NCBI RefSeq assembly: GCF_002094305.1
Contig: NZ_LWTX01000009.1
Coordinates: forward strand, 1-64,000
Reading direction: 5' to 3'
Length of the DNA stretch: 64,000 bases
Origin: Prescottella equi
Lineage (GTDB): Bacteria; Actinomycetota; Actinomycetes; Mycobacteriales; Mycobacteriaceae
A model generated the notes under the pieces. It searched no databases and had not been told where the DNA came from. It was given only the letters and a program-made list of their open reading frames with translations. Of this stretch, positions 55,235 to 63,841 are shown in pieces; the first letter of the stretch is position 1; every line of letters starts with the position of its first letter. The position numbers and the translations under genes are program-made.

Positions 55235-55639
55235 TCACGCGGCCCGCAGTGCCGCCTGCACCCGATCCGCCGCTTCCGTCGGGTCCTCGTGTTCCCAGAT
55301 CCGCACCACCGTCCAGCCCGCGTCCGCGAGCCGGGTGTCGGTGTCGCGATCGCGAACGACGTTGGCGGCCAACTTGTCCGCCCACCATTGCGCGTTGTTC
55401 TTCGGGGAGGTGGCGTGCTGTGGGCAACTGTGCCAGAAGCAACCGTCGACGTAGACCGCGACGCGGCGGCGGGGGAACACCAGGTCGGCGCGCCGTCGCA
55501 ACCCGCGTAGCGGCGCCCGATCGACGAAGAACCGGGCCCCGCGGCGGTGCAGTTCGCGGCGCAGTGCCACCTCCGGCGCGGTGTCGCGGCGGCGTTGCGC
55601 CCGCATCCGGGCGCTGGTCAGGGGATCGGTCGAGGGCAT
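55235..55639 (-). CDS. vsr: Very short patch repair endonuclease (Vsr)
   Basis: A 134-residue Vsr nuclease: TSARMRAQRRRDTAPEVALR at the N-terminus, RRADLVFPRRRVAVYVDGCFWHSCPQH with the catalytic Asp and zinc-site residues, and DTRLADAGWTVVRIWEHED. Vsr nicks next to T:G mismatches arising from deamination of 5-methylcytosine. The cytosine methyltransferase gene lies 22 bp upstream on the same strand, the expected pairing. The ATG at 55639 is preferred; an earlier one at 55669 would lie close to the upstream stop. Confidence 0.93.
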   Translation of the reverse strand: MPSTDPLTSARMRAQRRRDTAPEVALRRELHRRGARFFVDRAPLRGLRRRADLVFPRRRVAVYVDGCFWHSCPQHATSPKNNAQWWADKLAANVVRDRDTDTRLADAGWTVVRIWEHEDPTEAADRVQAALRAA

Positions 55640-55661
55640 CGACACCATCCTCGCACCGCGA

Positions 55662-56825
55662 TCAGGCAACCGCTTCGGGGTAGCCGCCCATCCGGTCGAG
55701 GTGGCTCTCGACGTCGTCGAGGAAACCGGGCACGAACCGCAGGCTGCCGGTGCGGGCGCGCTTGAGGAACCCGGCCGTCGCGCGCGCGGACAGCAGCTGC
55801 GAGTGCTCGAGGAAACCGCTGAGGTCCTCGTACGGTTCCTGCACCGGCCAGTGCGACTCGTGCACCCGGAACGCCTGCCGGTTGCGGCCCCACGCCGCGC
55901 TGGGCCACGCGTCGCCCGGCTTCAGCGGGGTCTCGTGGTCCGGGCTGTACGCGATGCGGTCGACGAGGCGTCCGCCCACCCACTCGGCCATCCGCACGCT
56001 CACCGCGTTGCCGACCAGGCGCCAGCGGTGCCCGTTGCGGATGCCCTTCAGTTCGGTGGCCGGGGCCGTCCAGTCGGGGTCGAAGCCCTGCAGGCGTTCG
56101 GCGTCGATCAGGCCGGGCGTCACGATCTCACCCGACGGCAGCCGTACCGCCGGGGGAGAGGCGATTCCCACCGTCGACCCGCCCTTGAGCGTGGGCACCG
56201 CGTTGACGGCCCAGCCGAGCCCGCGGATGCCCTCGGTCCAGTAGAAGCCGCACGGGAACTGCGACGGGTCGCCCTCGTCGGGCAGGCCCGCATCCTGCCC
56301 GAACAGCACCTCGCGGGGGTCGTCGGTCCGCGAGGCCAACATCAGCACCCGCTGGCGGCGCTGCGGCAGCCCGAACGCCCGGGCATCCACCACCCGGTAC
56401 GCCCACGTGTAGCCGAGGTCCTCGAGCGCGTCGGTGATGTGCCGCATCGCGGCACCGCGGGAGAGGTTGAGCATGAACGGGACGTTCTCGATCAGCAGCC
56501 AGCGCGGCCCTTTCTTGCGCTTGACCAGACGGAACACCTCGTCGACCAGGCCGGAGCGGGCGCCGGTGATGCCGGCCGTCCTGCCGGCCTGGGACAGGTC
56601 CTGGCACGGGAAACCCGCGGCGACCAATTCCGTGCGCTGCGGCAGCGAGCGCAGCCGGGTGACGTCACCGTGCAACTCGACGTCCGCGAACCGGGTACGC
56701 AGAACCTGCTGGGCGCCCGGGTCGATCTCGCACAGCAGCTCGGTCTCCCAGCCGTGGCTGCGCAGCCCCAACTCCACCCCGCCGATGCCGGCGAACAGCC
56801 CCACCATGTTCCCCGTCGACGTCAC
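55662..56825 (-). CDS. dcm: DNA (cytosine-5) methyltransferase
   Basis: A 387-residue C5 methylase: motif [14 protein letters not shown] (9-21), motif [13 protein letters not shown] with the catalytic Cys at 74, ENV motif [16 protein letters not shown] (motif VIII), and the C-terminal [12 protein letters not shown] (motif X). The recognition sequence cannot be read. GTG at 56825 with GGAAGG 5 nt upstream is preferred. No restriction endonuclease is nearby, so this is an orphan methylase with Vsr. Confidence 0.92.
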   Translation of the reverse strand: MTSTGNMVGLFAGIGGVELGLRSHGWETELLCEIDPGAQQVLRTRFADVELHGDVTRLRSLPQRTELVAAGFPCQDLSQAGRTAGITGARSGLVDEVFRLVKRKKGPRWLLIENVPFMLNLSRGAAMRHITDALEDLGYTWAYRVVDARAFGLPQRRQRVLMLASRTDDPREVLFGQDAGLPDEGDPSQFPCGFYWTEGIRGLGWAVNAVPTLKGGSTVGIASPPAVRLPSGEIVTPGLIDAERLQGFDPDWTAPATELKGIRNGHRWRLVGNAVSVRMAEWVGGRLVDRIAYSPDHETPLKPGDAWPSAAWGRNRQAFRVHESHWPVQEPYEDLSGFLEHSQLLSARATAGFLKRARTGSLRFVPGFLDDVESHLDRMGGYPEAVA

Positions 56826-56923
56826 GGCACCCTTCCTCACGCACAGATACAGGAGCACGTTACTCGAGTCCTCCGAGGTGGCTGCGTCACGCCGCCTGCC
56901 CGCTCGGTTCGGTGTCGCCGCTG

Positions 56924-56955
56924 CGCATTTGCCTGACTATAGTCAGGCAAATGCG
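56924..56955. promoter_or_regulatory. 32-bp perfect palindrome over the MarR-GNAT start codon
   Basis: The 16-bp half CGCATTTGCCTGACTA is followed directly by its exact reverse complement. It contains the ATG (56951-56953) and a TATAGT hexamer (56938-56943), a -10 box spaced to start transcription at the ATG. It is probably the operator through which the MarR-domain product controls its own, likely leaderless, gene and perhaps the divergent dcm gene. Confidence 0.75.
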
Positions 56956-57856
56956 AGACTTACCGAAGGACTCTGCGGCACTGCGCTCGTTCAACATGAA
57001 CATCACCGAGCAGTTGGGTGTGCTGCACGATCGCTACCTGGATCTCCCCCGCCCGTACTCGCAGGCGCGAATCCTGTGGGAGGTGGGCCACGACACCGTC
57101 CGGGTGCGCGATCTGCGTGCGCGTTTCGACCTCGATTCCGGTTACGCCAGTCGCCTCCTCTCGGCTCTCGCCGACGACGGGGTACTGCGCATCGAGCCCG
57201 ATCCGCACGACGGGCGCGGACGGGTGGTCACGCTCACCGCCGGCGGCCGGAGGGAATACGACGCCCTCGAGAAGGCGTCGCAGGACCGAGCCGAGCGGAT
57301 CATCGGGGCACTGCCGGACCGTCAGCGCGCCGAACTGCTGGCCGCGATGGGCACCGTGACGCGCCTGCTCGACGCCGCTGCCGTCGAGATCGCAGTCGCC
57401 GATCCCGACTCGGAGGCGGTCCGCTTCTGCTTCGGCCGCTACTTCGACGAACTGGACGAGCGGCTCGACCTGGGTTTCGACCCGGCCGCGAGTACGCCCG
57501 CCGACGGCGACGAACTGCGCGCCCCCAACGGCGCCGTCCTGATCGCAGACCTACGTGGGGCACCGATCGGTTGTGGCGCCGTCAAACTGCACGACGGTGT
57601 CGCGGAGATCAAACGCATGTGGGTGTCCCCGGACGCGCGCGGTCTCGGCCTCTCGCGCCGACTGCTCGGCAACCTCGAGGCCCGCGCCGCCGATCACGGC
57701 GCACGCCTGGTCCGTCTCGACACCAATGCCGCACTCACGCAGGCCGTCACGCTGTACGAGCGCTCCGGCTACCGGCGTATTCCGCCGTACAACGACAATG
57801 CCTACGCCACCCACTGGTTCGAGAAGGACCTCCTGCCCGCGCCCGCGCCCGAGTAG
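56951..57856 (+). CDS. MarR-GNAT fusion protein (HTH regulator with acetyltransferase domain)
   Basis: A 301-residue two-domain protein. The N-terminal MarR winged helix (about 12-135) has [35 protein letters not shown] and [18 protein letters not shown]. The C-terminal GNAT domain (about 145-295) has [28 protein letters not shown] (acetyl-CoA loop) and [15 protein letters not shown]. Such proteins are widespread in actinobacteria; the acetylated substrate is unknown. The start codon is embedded in a 32-bp palindrome. It is divergent from dcm and converges on the Clp-like gene. Confidence 0.9.
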   Translation: MRDLPKDSAALRSFNMNITEQLGVLHDRYLDLPRPYSQARILWEVGHDTVRVRDLRARFDLDSGYASRLLSALADDGVLRIEPDPHDGRGRVVTLTAGGRREYDALEKASQDRAERIIGALPDRQRAELLAAMGTVTRLLDAAAVEIAVADPDSEAVRFCFGRYFDELDERLDLGFDPAASTPADGDELRAPNGAVLIADLRGAPIGCGAVKLHDGVAEIKRMWVSPDARGLGLSRRLLGNLEARAADHGARLVRLDTNAALTQAVTLYERSGYRRIPPYNDNAYATHWFEKDLLPAPAPE

Positions 57857-57908
57857 GTCCGTGCGCCCGCGGCCGACTGATCGCTCACCTCGGACGCACG
57901 GATCACCG

Positions 57909-58922
57909 TCAGGTCTCCGACGACGCCTTCTCCGGTTCGGTCGGCAACGAGCCCTCACCCAGCGCCGGCTTGAGTAGATTGCCGGCATCCATCGCACCCT
58001 CGCCGCCCGCTCCGGCGCCGACGATGGTGTGCAGCTCGTCGATGAACAGCACCAGTTCGTCCGAGTGCGCCTTGACCTCGTCGAGAATCTTCGTCAACCG
58101 CTCCTCGAATTCACCGCGGTACTTGGTGCCCGCGACGAGCGAGCCGACGTCGAGCGCCACGACGCGTCGGTCGGTGAGCGTCGACGGCACGTCGCCGTTG
58201 ACGATGCGCTGCGCGAGACCTTCCACGATCGCGGTCTTGCCGACACCGGGATCGCCGATGAGGACCGGATTGTTCTTACGGCGGCGGGACAGGATCTCGA
58301 TGGTCTGCTCCACCTCCTTGGCGCGCCCCACCACGGGGTCGACGTTGCCGGCGCGGGCCTCGGCGGTGAGGTCGCGGCCGTACTCGTCGAGCGTCGGCGT
58401 GGAACTCGGCGGCGCCGACGACTTCTCGCCTTCGATGGTGGCGCCGAGCAGCGCCTTGCCGGCGGGGCTCTCGGAGTTCGCGGCGATGCCGATCAGGATG
58501 TGCTCGGGGCCGATGTAGCTGCTGCCGGATTCGCTGGCCTGCTGCTGCGCCGTCCGGAGTGCGAGCTTGGCCGCCGGACTGAGGCTGGGTGCACCGGGTG
58601 TCGTCTTCGGCGTGCCGTGCTTGTCCAGGTGCGCGGCCATCTTCGACGCCAACTCGTCCGGGTCCAGATTGATGCTGCTGAGCACGCCACGCGTCGGATC
58701 GTTCTGCGCCGCCGCGTACAGCAGATGCTCGGGGGTGATCTCACTGTTCCCCCATTCGCTCGCCGCGTCGCGCGCGGTGGCGATGAGGCGCCGGGCGTCG
58801 TCGTTGAGCAACCGCCCGAGATCGACGCGCTGCACCGGGGGCTGGGACGACAGTCCCGATCCGAAGAACCTCGCGAAAATGTCGTCGAAGGGACTGTCCA
58901 TGCGTCCCCAACCTTCGGTCAT
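57909..58922 (-). CDS. Truncated Clp-type AAA+ protein (N domain and half of D1)
   Basis: A 337-residue protein with two Clp N repeats (about 34-160; [21 protein letters not shown] and [33 protein letters not shown]), a linker, then D1 with Walker [10 protein letters not shown] (223-231) and Walker B VLFIDELH (291-298). Full-length ClpB/ClpC continue beyond GNLLKPAL with sensor 1, arginine finger and a second AAA domain; here the frame ends 18 residues later in [24 protein letters not shown] precedes the ATG, so it is translated. It may be an adaptor-like remnant or a decayed gene. Confidence 0.85.
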   Translation of the reverse strand: MTEGWGRMDSPFDDIFARFFGSGLSSQPPVQRVDLGRLLNDDARRLIATARDAASEWGNSEITPEHLLYAAAQNDPTRGVLSSINLDPDELASKMAAHLDKHGTPKTTPGAPSLSPAAKLALRTAQQQASESGSSYIGPEHILIGIAANSESPAGKALLGATIEGEKSSAPPSSTPTLDEYGRDLTAEARAGNVDPVVGRAKEVEQTIEILSRRRKNNPVLIGDPGVGKTAIVEGLAQRIVNGDVPSTLTDRRVVALDVGSLVAGTKYRGEFEERLTKILDEVKAHSDELVLFIDELHTIVGAGAGGEGAMDAGNLLKPALGEGSLPTEPEKASSET

Positions 58923-59085
58923 GTCCTATCCTCCAAATCTCTGCACACAGCTATCTGGTTCGGACTCGTCCGCACTCTCGGTGGACTCACCCTCAACCTT
59001 GCGGCCACCGTGAGGGAATGTAAAGAGTCTTCGTACCCCGTCGCCGGCGCCGGCCGTCGACGACGACCGAAAGGGTTTGCGCCGC

Positions 59086-60141
59086 ATGGCGACAATCAGC
59101 ACGCCACCCGAACGGGCGTCCAGGGTTCGGAATCCGAGACTGTTGCGTGATGCCCAGGCCGGTGCGTTGGTCGAGGCGTTCGTCGTCATCGGGATCCTCA
59201 CGATCCTCGTCACACGCGCCTACCTGCACGCGACGGGGTACCCCCAGATCGGTGGTTCCACGCTGCACATCGCGCACGCGCTGTGGGGCGGCCTCGGCAT
59301 GGTCGTCGCGCTCGTGGTGGTCTTCTCGTTCCTGGGCGCGCTGCCGCGGATGGTCGCGGTGGTGGCCGGCGGCATCGGTTTCGGGCTGTTCCTCGACGAG
59401 GTCGGCAAATTCGTCACCCAGACCAACGACTACTTCTTCCAGCCCTCCGTCGCGATCATGTACGTCGTCGTCGTGGCGCTGCTGTTGGTCAACCGCTGGA
59501 TCCACGACAACCGCACGCAGTCCGCCGCGGAAGACCTCGTCAATGCCGCCGGCACCGCGGCGGACGGCCTGATCCACGGCCTCACCCCGGAGCGTCTCGC
59601 GCGGGCGCGGCGGCAGTTGCGGCGGGCTGCGGCGGCGGGCGTCGACCCGGGCGCGATCGCGGGCGTCGAGGACCTGCTGTCGCGGTGCGCGCCGCGCCGC
59701 AACGGGCGGCTCGGCGCCACCGGAACGTGGCTGCGCGTGCACCTCTCCCGAGTGTCCGACGGCCCGCGCGCGGTGTGGGTCGCGGCGGTCGCTCTCGCCC
59801 TGTTCTCCACGGCCGGCGTGGTCAATGCGATCGTCACGCTCGCCGAGGATCTCGAGGGCGGTACCGGCACCGACATCACCACGATCGGTCAGATGTGCGG
59901 GTCGACCGTCGCGTTCGTGCTGTGCTGGGTCGCGATCGCCCGACTGCGCGGCGGCCGGATCTGGCCGGTGCGGATGCTCCGGATCGCGGCGCTCGTGACG
60001 ATCCTGCTGACGGAGATCTTCAACTTCGTCGCCGAGGAGTTCGGCGCGCTCATCAACGTCGCGGTGGGCCTGAGCGCGCTGGTGGTGTTCTCGCGCCGCA
60101 TCTCGGTCCTCGAACGCGAACAGGTCGAATTGTCCGAATGA
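59086..60141 (+). CDS. Multi-pass membrane protein of unknown function
   Basis: A 351-residue protein with about eight hydrophobic helices: four between residues 25 and 145 (including VVAGGIGFGLFLDEVGKFV, rich in charged residues for a helix), a cytosolic region at about 150-215 with Arg-rich segments, and four more to 335. No family recognised. A AAAGGG site lies about 10 nt before the ATG. It is divergent from the Clp-like gene and 68 bp upstream of the glycolipid-binding protein gene. Confidence 0.72.
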   Translation: MATISTPPERASRVRNPRLLRDAQAGALVEAFVVIGILTILVTRAYLHATGYPQIGGSTLHIAHALWGGLGMVVALVVVFSFLGALPRMVAVVAGGIGFGLFLDEVGKFVTQTNDYFFQPSVAIMYVVVVALLLVNRWIHDNRTQSAAEDLVNAAGTAADGLIHGLTPERLARARRQLRRAAAAGVDPGAIAGVEDLLSRCAPRRNGRLGATGTWLRVHLSRVSDGPRAVWVAAVALALFSTAGVVNAIVTLAEDLEGGTGTDITTIGQMCGSTVAFVLCWVAIARLRGGRIWPVRMLRIAALVTILLTEIFNFVAEEFGALINVAVGLSALVVFSRRISVLEREQVELSE

Positions 60142-60209
60142 CGACGCGGGCGAACCAATCTCACCCGCCGTCCCCGCCTGGACGGCCGTCGTCGCCTAAC
60201 GTAGAAGCC

Positions 60210-60794
60210 GTGAGCAATCCGAGTCCTGCGTCGCACTGGCCTGCCGTTCTGACGTGGCGTGCCCACTCCGCGCCCCGCATGGAGTCCGTGCGCGTGCAGA
60301 TGAGCGGGAACCGGATCAAGGCCACGGGCCGCATCGTCGGTGGCGCGTGCCCCGAACATCCCGCGTTCAGCGCGTCCTACGACCTGGTGACCGACGAGAA
60401 CGGGGTCACCCGCCGACTGTCGCTGCACACGGCCCTCGCCGCGGGGGAGCGGCACATGTCGATCAGCCGCGACGAGGAGGGCGTCTGGATGGTCGAGACC
60501 GGCACCACGCACCTGCGGTCCGGATTCGCCGGAGCCAAGGACGTCGACGTCGTGCTGAGCCCGTTCTTCAACACCCTTCCCATCCGCCGCTTCGGCCTGC
60601 AGCACGAGTCCGAGGACATCCAGGTCCCCGTCGTGTACGTCAATCTGCCCGACCTCGCGGTGCAGGAGGCCTCGCTCACCTACAGCAGCGGCGCCGACGG
60701 CATCCATGTGCTCTCGCCGGTGTCGTCGTCGTCCATCAAGGTCGACGCGGACGGTTTCGTGCTCGACTACCCGGGACTGGCCGAACGGATCTGA
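60210..60794 (+). CDS. Putative glycolipid-binding protein (DUF1089/PF06475)
   Basis: A 194-residue beta-rich protein: SHWPAVLTWRAHSAPRMESVRV, DENGVTRRLSLHTA, HMSISRDEEGVW, DVDVVLSPFFNTLPIRR, VPVVYVNLPDL, and VDADGFVLDYPGL at the end match the putative glycolipid-binding family. No signal peptide, so cytoplasmic. GTG start at 60210. Function known only by structure-based suggestion. It may be co-transcribed with the preceding membrane protein. Confidence 0.85.
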   Translation: MSNPSPASHWPAVLTWRAHSAPRMESVRVQMSGNRIKATGRIVGGACPEHPAFSASYDLVTDENGVTRRLSLHTALAAGERHMSISRDEEGVWMVETGTTHLRSGFAGAKDVDVVLSPFFNTLPIRRFGLQHESEDIQVPVVYVNLPDLAVQEASLTYSSGADGIHVLSPVSSSSIKVDADGFVLDYPGLAERI

Positions 60795-60829
60795 CGGGTC
60801 ACCCCGCCGCGGCACAGTCGCTTTCCGTC

Positions 60830-60910
60830 GGAATCACACACGGGTTCCCCGGTTCACACATGTGTTCGCTGCCGAGAGCGTGTGTGAACCCTGCAAAGGG
60901 GGTGTGATCC
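60830..60910. repeat. Nested inverted repeats between convergent genes
   Basis: Inner arms GGTTCACACA (60851-60860) and TGTGTGAACC (60881-60890) are perfect; outer arms TCACAC (60834-60839) and GTGTGA (60902-60907) flank them symmetrically. The gap has no T-tract. It may be a terminator or a set of protein sites with TCACAC cores. Confidence 0.6.
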
Positions 60911-60927
60911 GCCTGACGGGCGAGAGG

Positions 60928-62274
60928 TCAGCCCACCGCGAGCGCGCAGGCCAGGGCCGCGGACTCCGCGGGGTGCGACCCGTGCCCGCCGGCCGTGGTC
61001 GGCAGCCCGATCACCTGGATGCCGATCGGATCGCCCTCCACCCCCGGTGCCGGTACCGAGATGGCCGGAATGCCGAGCGCGTTGAACGGGATGCACATGC
61101 GCAGCAACGGGGTTCGGGCCACCGCCGGATCCGCCGAGAGCGCCTGCTCCTGGGAGACCGCACGCAGAGGGGTGGTCGCGGTGACCAGTGCGTCCAGCCC
61201 CAGCTCGCCGCGAAGCCGGGAAAGCGCTTGGCGGCGAAGGCGTTCGATGGTGCGGGCGGCGTGCAGGTACTCGACGGCGGGGCGATCCTTCTGTGCGTCA
61301 AGCAGCGCGGCGGTGGCCGGTTGATACCGCTCGGGTGCGTGCTCGAACCACTGCCGGTGCGTCTCGTACGCCTCCGAACCCGTGATGATCGGGTACGCCG
61401 CGAGGAACTGCTCGGTCTCGGGCAGTTCGACGTCCAGTACCTCGGCGCCCGCGTCCACCAGCGCCCGGCAGGCGGCGTCGACGGCGGCCGCGATCGCCGG
61501 ATCCGCCACGTCCCAGTTGGCGCCCCGCAGTCGGCCCACCCGCAAACCGGCGACCGGGGTACGCACGTGCGCGATGCCGGGCAGTGCACCCCACGCGAGC
61601 GAGACGTCCAGCACGTCGGCGGCCAGCAGACCGATGTGGTCGAACGTCGTCGACAGCGGGAACGCCCCCGACGTGGGGAGCGCGTCGAAGCTCGGCTTCA
61701 TCCCGACGACGCCGCACAGCGACGCGGGAGTTCTTGTGCTGCAGCCGGTGTCGGTGCCGATCGCGACCGGGACGACGCCCTTGGCGACCAGTGCCGCCGA
61801 CCCCGACGACGAGCCGCCCGGGACGAGGTTCGGGTCGTGCGGGTGCGCGGCCGGACCGGAAGCGTTGATCGCGCCCGTCGGGCCGTACGCGAACTCGTGC
61901 AGGTGCGTCTTGGCGACGACGATCGCGCCCGCTTCCCGCAGGCGCGCGACGATCCGGGCGTCGTTCGCGGCCGGCGGGGCGCCGGCGAGTACCGCGCTAC
62001 CGCAGCGCGTGGGCATCCCGGCGACGTCGATGTTGTCCTTCACGGCCACCGCGATGCCGTGCAGCGGGCCGATCCAGTCGCCGGCGGCGATCGCCTCGTC
62101 CGCCCGCGCGGCGGCGGCGAGCGCGGCGTCGTCGTTGCGGGCCGCGACAAGGTTCTCCCACGGCGTGCCGAGCAGCCCGTCGAGGGCGTCGAGCGTCGCG
62201 CGGACGTGTTCGGTGGCGGACATCTCGTTCTTGGCGAGAAACTGGGCGACGCCCCGCAACGTCGGCATGCTCAC
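60928..62274 (-). CDS. Amidase signature-family enzyme
   Basis: A 448-residue amidase: catalytic Lys in GIAVAVKDNIDVAGMPT, the Gly/Ser-rich core NLVPGGSSSGSAALVAKG (cis-Ser) and GTDTGCSTRTPASLCGVVGMKPS with the nucleophilic Ser; most relatives read GTDTGGSIR, so the Cys is a mild deviation. Substrate unknown (amide, nitrile-derived amide or GatA-like). The GTG start overlaps the tyrA stop (GTGA); ATG at 62268 is an alternative. Confidence 0.88.
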   Translation of the reverse strand: MSMPTLRGVAQFLAKNEMSATEHVRATLDALDGLLGTPWENLVAARNDDAALAAAARADEAIAAGDWIGPLHGIAVAVKDNIDVAGMPTRCGSAVLAGAPPAANDARIVARLREAGAIVVAKTHLHEFAYGPTGAINASGPAAHPHDPNLVPGGSSSGSAALVAKGVVPVAIGTDTGCSTRTPASLCGVVGMKPSFDALPTSGAFPLSTTFDHIGLLAADVLDVSLAWGALPGIAHVRTPVAGLRVGRLRGANWDVADPAIAAAVDAACRALVDAGAEVLDVELPETEQFLAAYPIITGSEAYETHRQWFEHAPERYQPATAALLDAQKDRPAVEYLHAARTIERLRRQALSRLRGELGLDALVTATTPLRAVSQEQALSADPAVARTPLLRMCIPFNALGIPAISVPAPGVEGDPIGIQVIGLPTTAGGHGSHPAESAALACALAVG

Positions 62275-63236
62275 GGCCGCAACACCCCGCCGCGGCGTCC
62301 GGCGTCGCGCAGTCGCTCGCGCCAGTTCTCGGAGCCGGGGTCGATGCCGGTGATCGTCCAGCGTTCGCGGTCCTCGTAGCGGCGACGGGCCTCGAAGCCG
62401 GGCTCGACGAGCCCGGCCAGGGTGCCGTGATCGGCCAGTTCGGTGCGCGCCCGGGCGAGGACGTCCAGCGTCTCGTCCAGCGCGGTCAGCAACGCGTCCC
62501 GGTTGCCCTCGCACATCGCCCGCACCAGGGCCGGCGCGCTGCCGGCCACGCGGGTGCCATCGCGGAACGACCCGGCGGCCAGTCCCAGCGCCAGATCGCC
62601 CCCGGCCGCGCCGGACAGCGCGAGCGCCTCGGCCAGCACGTGCGGCAGGTGCGAGATCCGCGCGGCCGCGGCGTCGTGCTCGACGGACCCGGCGGGCACC
62701 ACCACCGACCCGCAGTCCAGCGCCAGCCGCACCACCTGCGACCACACCTGCGGGTCCACCCCGTCGTCGGCGCTCACCACCCACACCGCGTCGCGGAACA
62801 GTTCGGCGTCGCCGGCCTCCCATCCGGACTCGCTGGTTCCGGCCATCGGATGCCCGCCGACGAACCGGTCCTGCAGACCGTGCCGGGCGACCGCCGTGGC
62901 CACCTCGGCCTTGACGCTGACGACGTCGGTGACCGGACAGTCTGGGGCGTGCTCGGCGATGGCCGCGAGCGTCGCGTCGACGGCCGGCATCGGCACCGCG
63001 ACCACGATCAGGGCGCGCGCGGCCCGGGCTCGGCGCAGCACCGCAGTCAGGTCGGTGTCGGCGTCGAACCCGTCGGCGCGTGCGGCGCCGACGGTGGGTG
63101 CGGACCGGTTCCAGCCCCAGCCGTCGCGGCCGGCGGCGACGGCCGCGCGGAGCAGCGATCCCCCGATCAAACCCAGGCCGAGAATGCAGACGGGCGGTGC
63201 GGAGACGGCATCAGACACCACATCAGGTTGGCACAT
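62271..63236 (-). CDS. tyrA: Prephenate dehydrogenase
   Basis: A 321-residue NAD-dependent enzyme: Rossmann loop VCILGLGLIGGSLLRAAV, VAVPMPAVDATL, VSVKAEV, and the catalytic His in VGGHPMAGTSESGWEAG. It converts prephenate to 4-hydroxyphenylpyruvate for tyrosine synthesis; the Pat aminotransferase (31832) could complete the pathway. ATG at 63236. No ACT domain is seen. Divergent from the tadA pair, as in mycobacteria (Rv3752c-Rv3754). Confidence 0.93.
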   Translation of the reverse strand: MCQPDVVSDAVSAPPVCILGLGLIGGSLLRAAVAAGRDGWGWNRSAPTVGAARADGFDADTDLTAVLRRARAARALIVVAVPMPAVDATLAAIAEHAPDCPVTDVVSVKAEVATAVARHGLQDRFVGGHPMAGTSESGWEAGDAELFRDAVWVVSADDGVDPQVWSQVVRLALDCGSVVVPAGSVEHDAAAARISHLPHVLAEALALSGAAGGDLALGLAAGSFRDGTRVAGSAPALVRAMCEGNRDALLTALDETLDVLARARTELADHGTLAGLVEPGFEARRRYEDRERWTITGIDPGSENWRERLRDAGRRGGVLRP

Positions 63237-63285
63237 TCGTCGCTGGACTTCTGTTACCGGCACCGCGCGGGCTACCGTTGCGCGC

Positions 63286-63825
63286 ATGGGTGCACAGCGC
63301 GCGAACAACAACAGCGCCTCCGCAGGCTCGATGGAGGATCTGGACGGCTTCGGTATCGCCGTCGTCCGTGAGGAAGGCCGGTGGAAGTGCACCCCTTTGA
63401 CGGGCGATGCGCTCACCAGTCTGCGGGTCGCGGAGAAGGAACTGCTCGAGCTTCGCAGCTCCGGTGCCGTGTTCGGTCTGCTCGACGTCGACGAGGAGTT
63501 CTTCGTCATCGTCCGGCCCGCGCCCGCGGGCACTCGGCTGCTCATCTCCGACGCGACGGCGGCCATCGACTACGACGTCGCGGCTGATGTCCTCGATGCC
63601 CTCAACGTCGAGATCCCGGACATCGACCCGGACGAGCTCGACGACGTCGAGCCGTGGGAGGAGGGCGACCTCGGCCTGCTCTCCGACCTGGGCCTGCCCG
63701 ACGCGGTGCTCGGTGTGATTCTCGCCGAGACCGACCTGTACCCGGACGAGCAGTTGACGATGATCGCGCAGCGCTGCGGTTTCGAGTCGGAGTTGTCGGC
63801 GGCGCTCGACAAGCTCCCCCGCTGA
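63286..63825 (+). CDS. tRNA adenosine deaminase-associated protein
   Basis: A 179-residue acidic protein of the TIGR03941 type (Rv3753c): DGFGIAVVREEGRWKCTPL, DYDVAADVLDALNVEIPDIDPDELDDVEPWEEGDLGLLSDLGLPD and CGFESELSAALDKL. Always next to tadA in actinobacteria; function unknown, possibly a partner of TadA. ATG at 63286; tadA starts 16 bp downstream. Confidence 0.92.
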   Translation: MGAQRANNNSASAGSMEDLDGFGIAVVREEGRWKCTPLTGDALTSLRVAEKELLELRSSGAVFGLLDVDEEFFVIVRPAPAGTRLLISDATAAIDYDVAADVLDALNVEIPDIDPDELDDVEPWEEGDLGLLSDLGLPDAVLGVILAETDLYPDEQLTMIAQRCGFESELSAALDKLPR

Positions 63826-63841
63826 CCGCCCGGCGTCCGGC

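Noticed and set aside
57858-57902. TCCGTGCG/CGCACGGA arms as terminator between the MarR-GNAT and Clp-like genes
   Set aside because: Eight-base arms with a long loop and no T-tract; such pairs are frequent by chance in GC-rich DNA.
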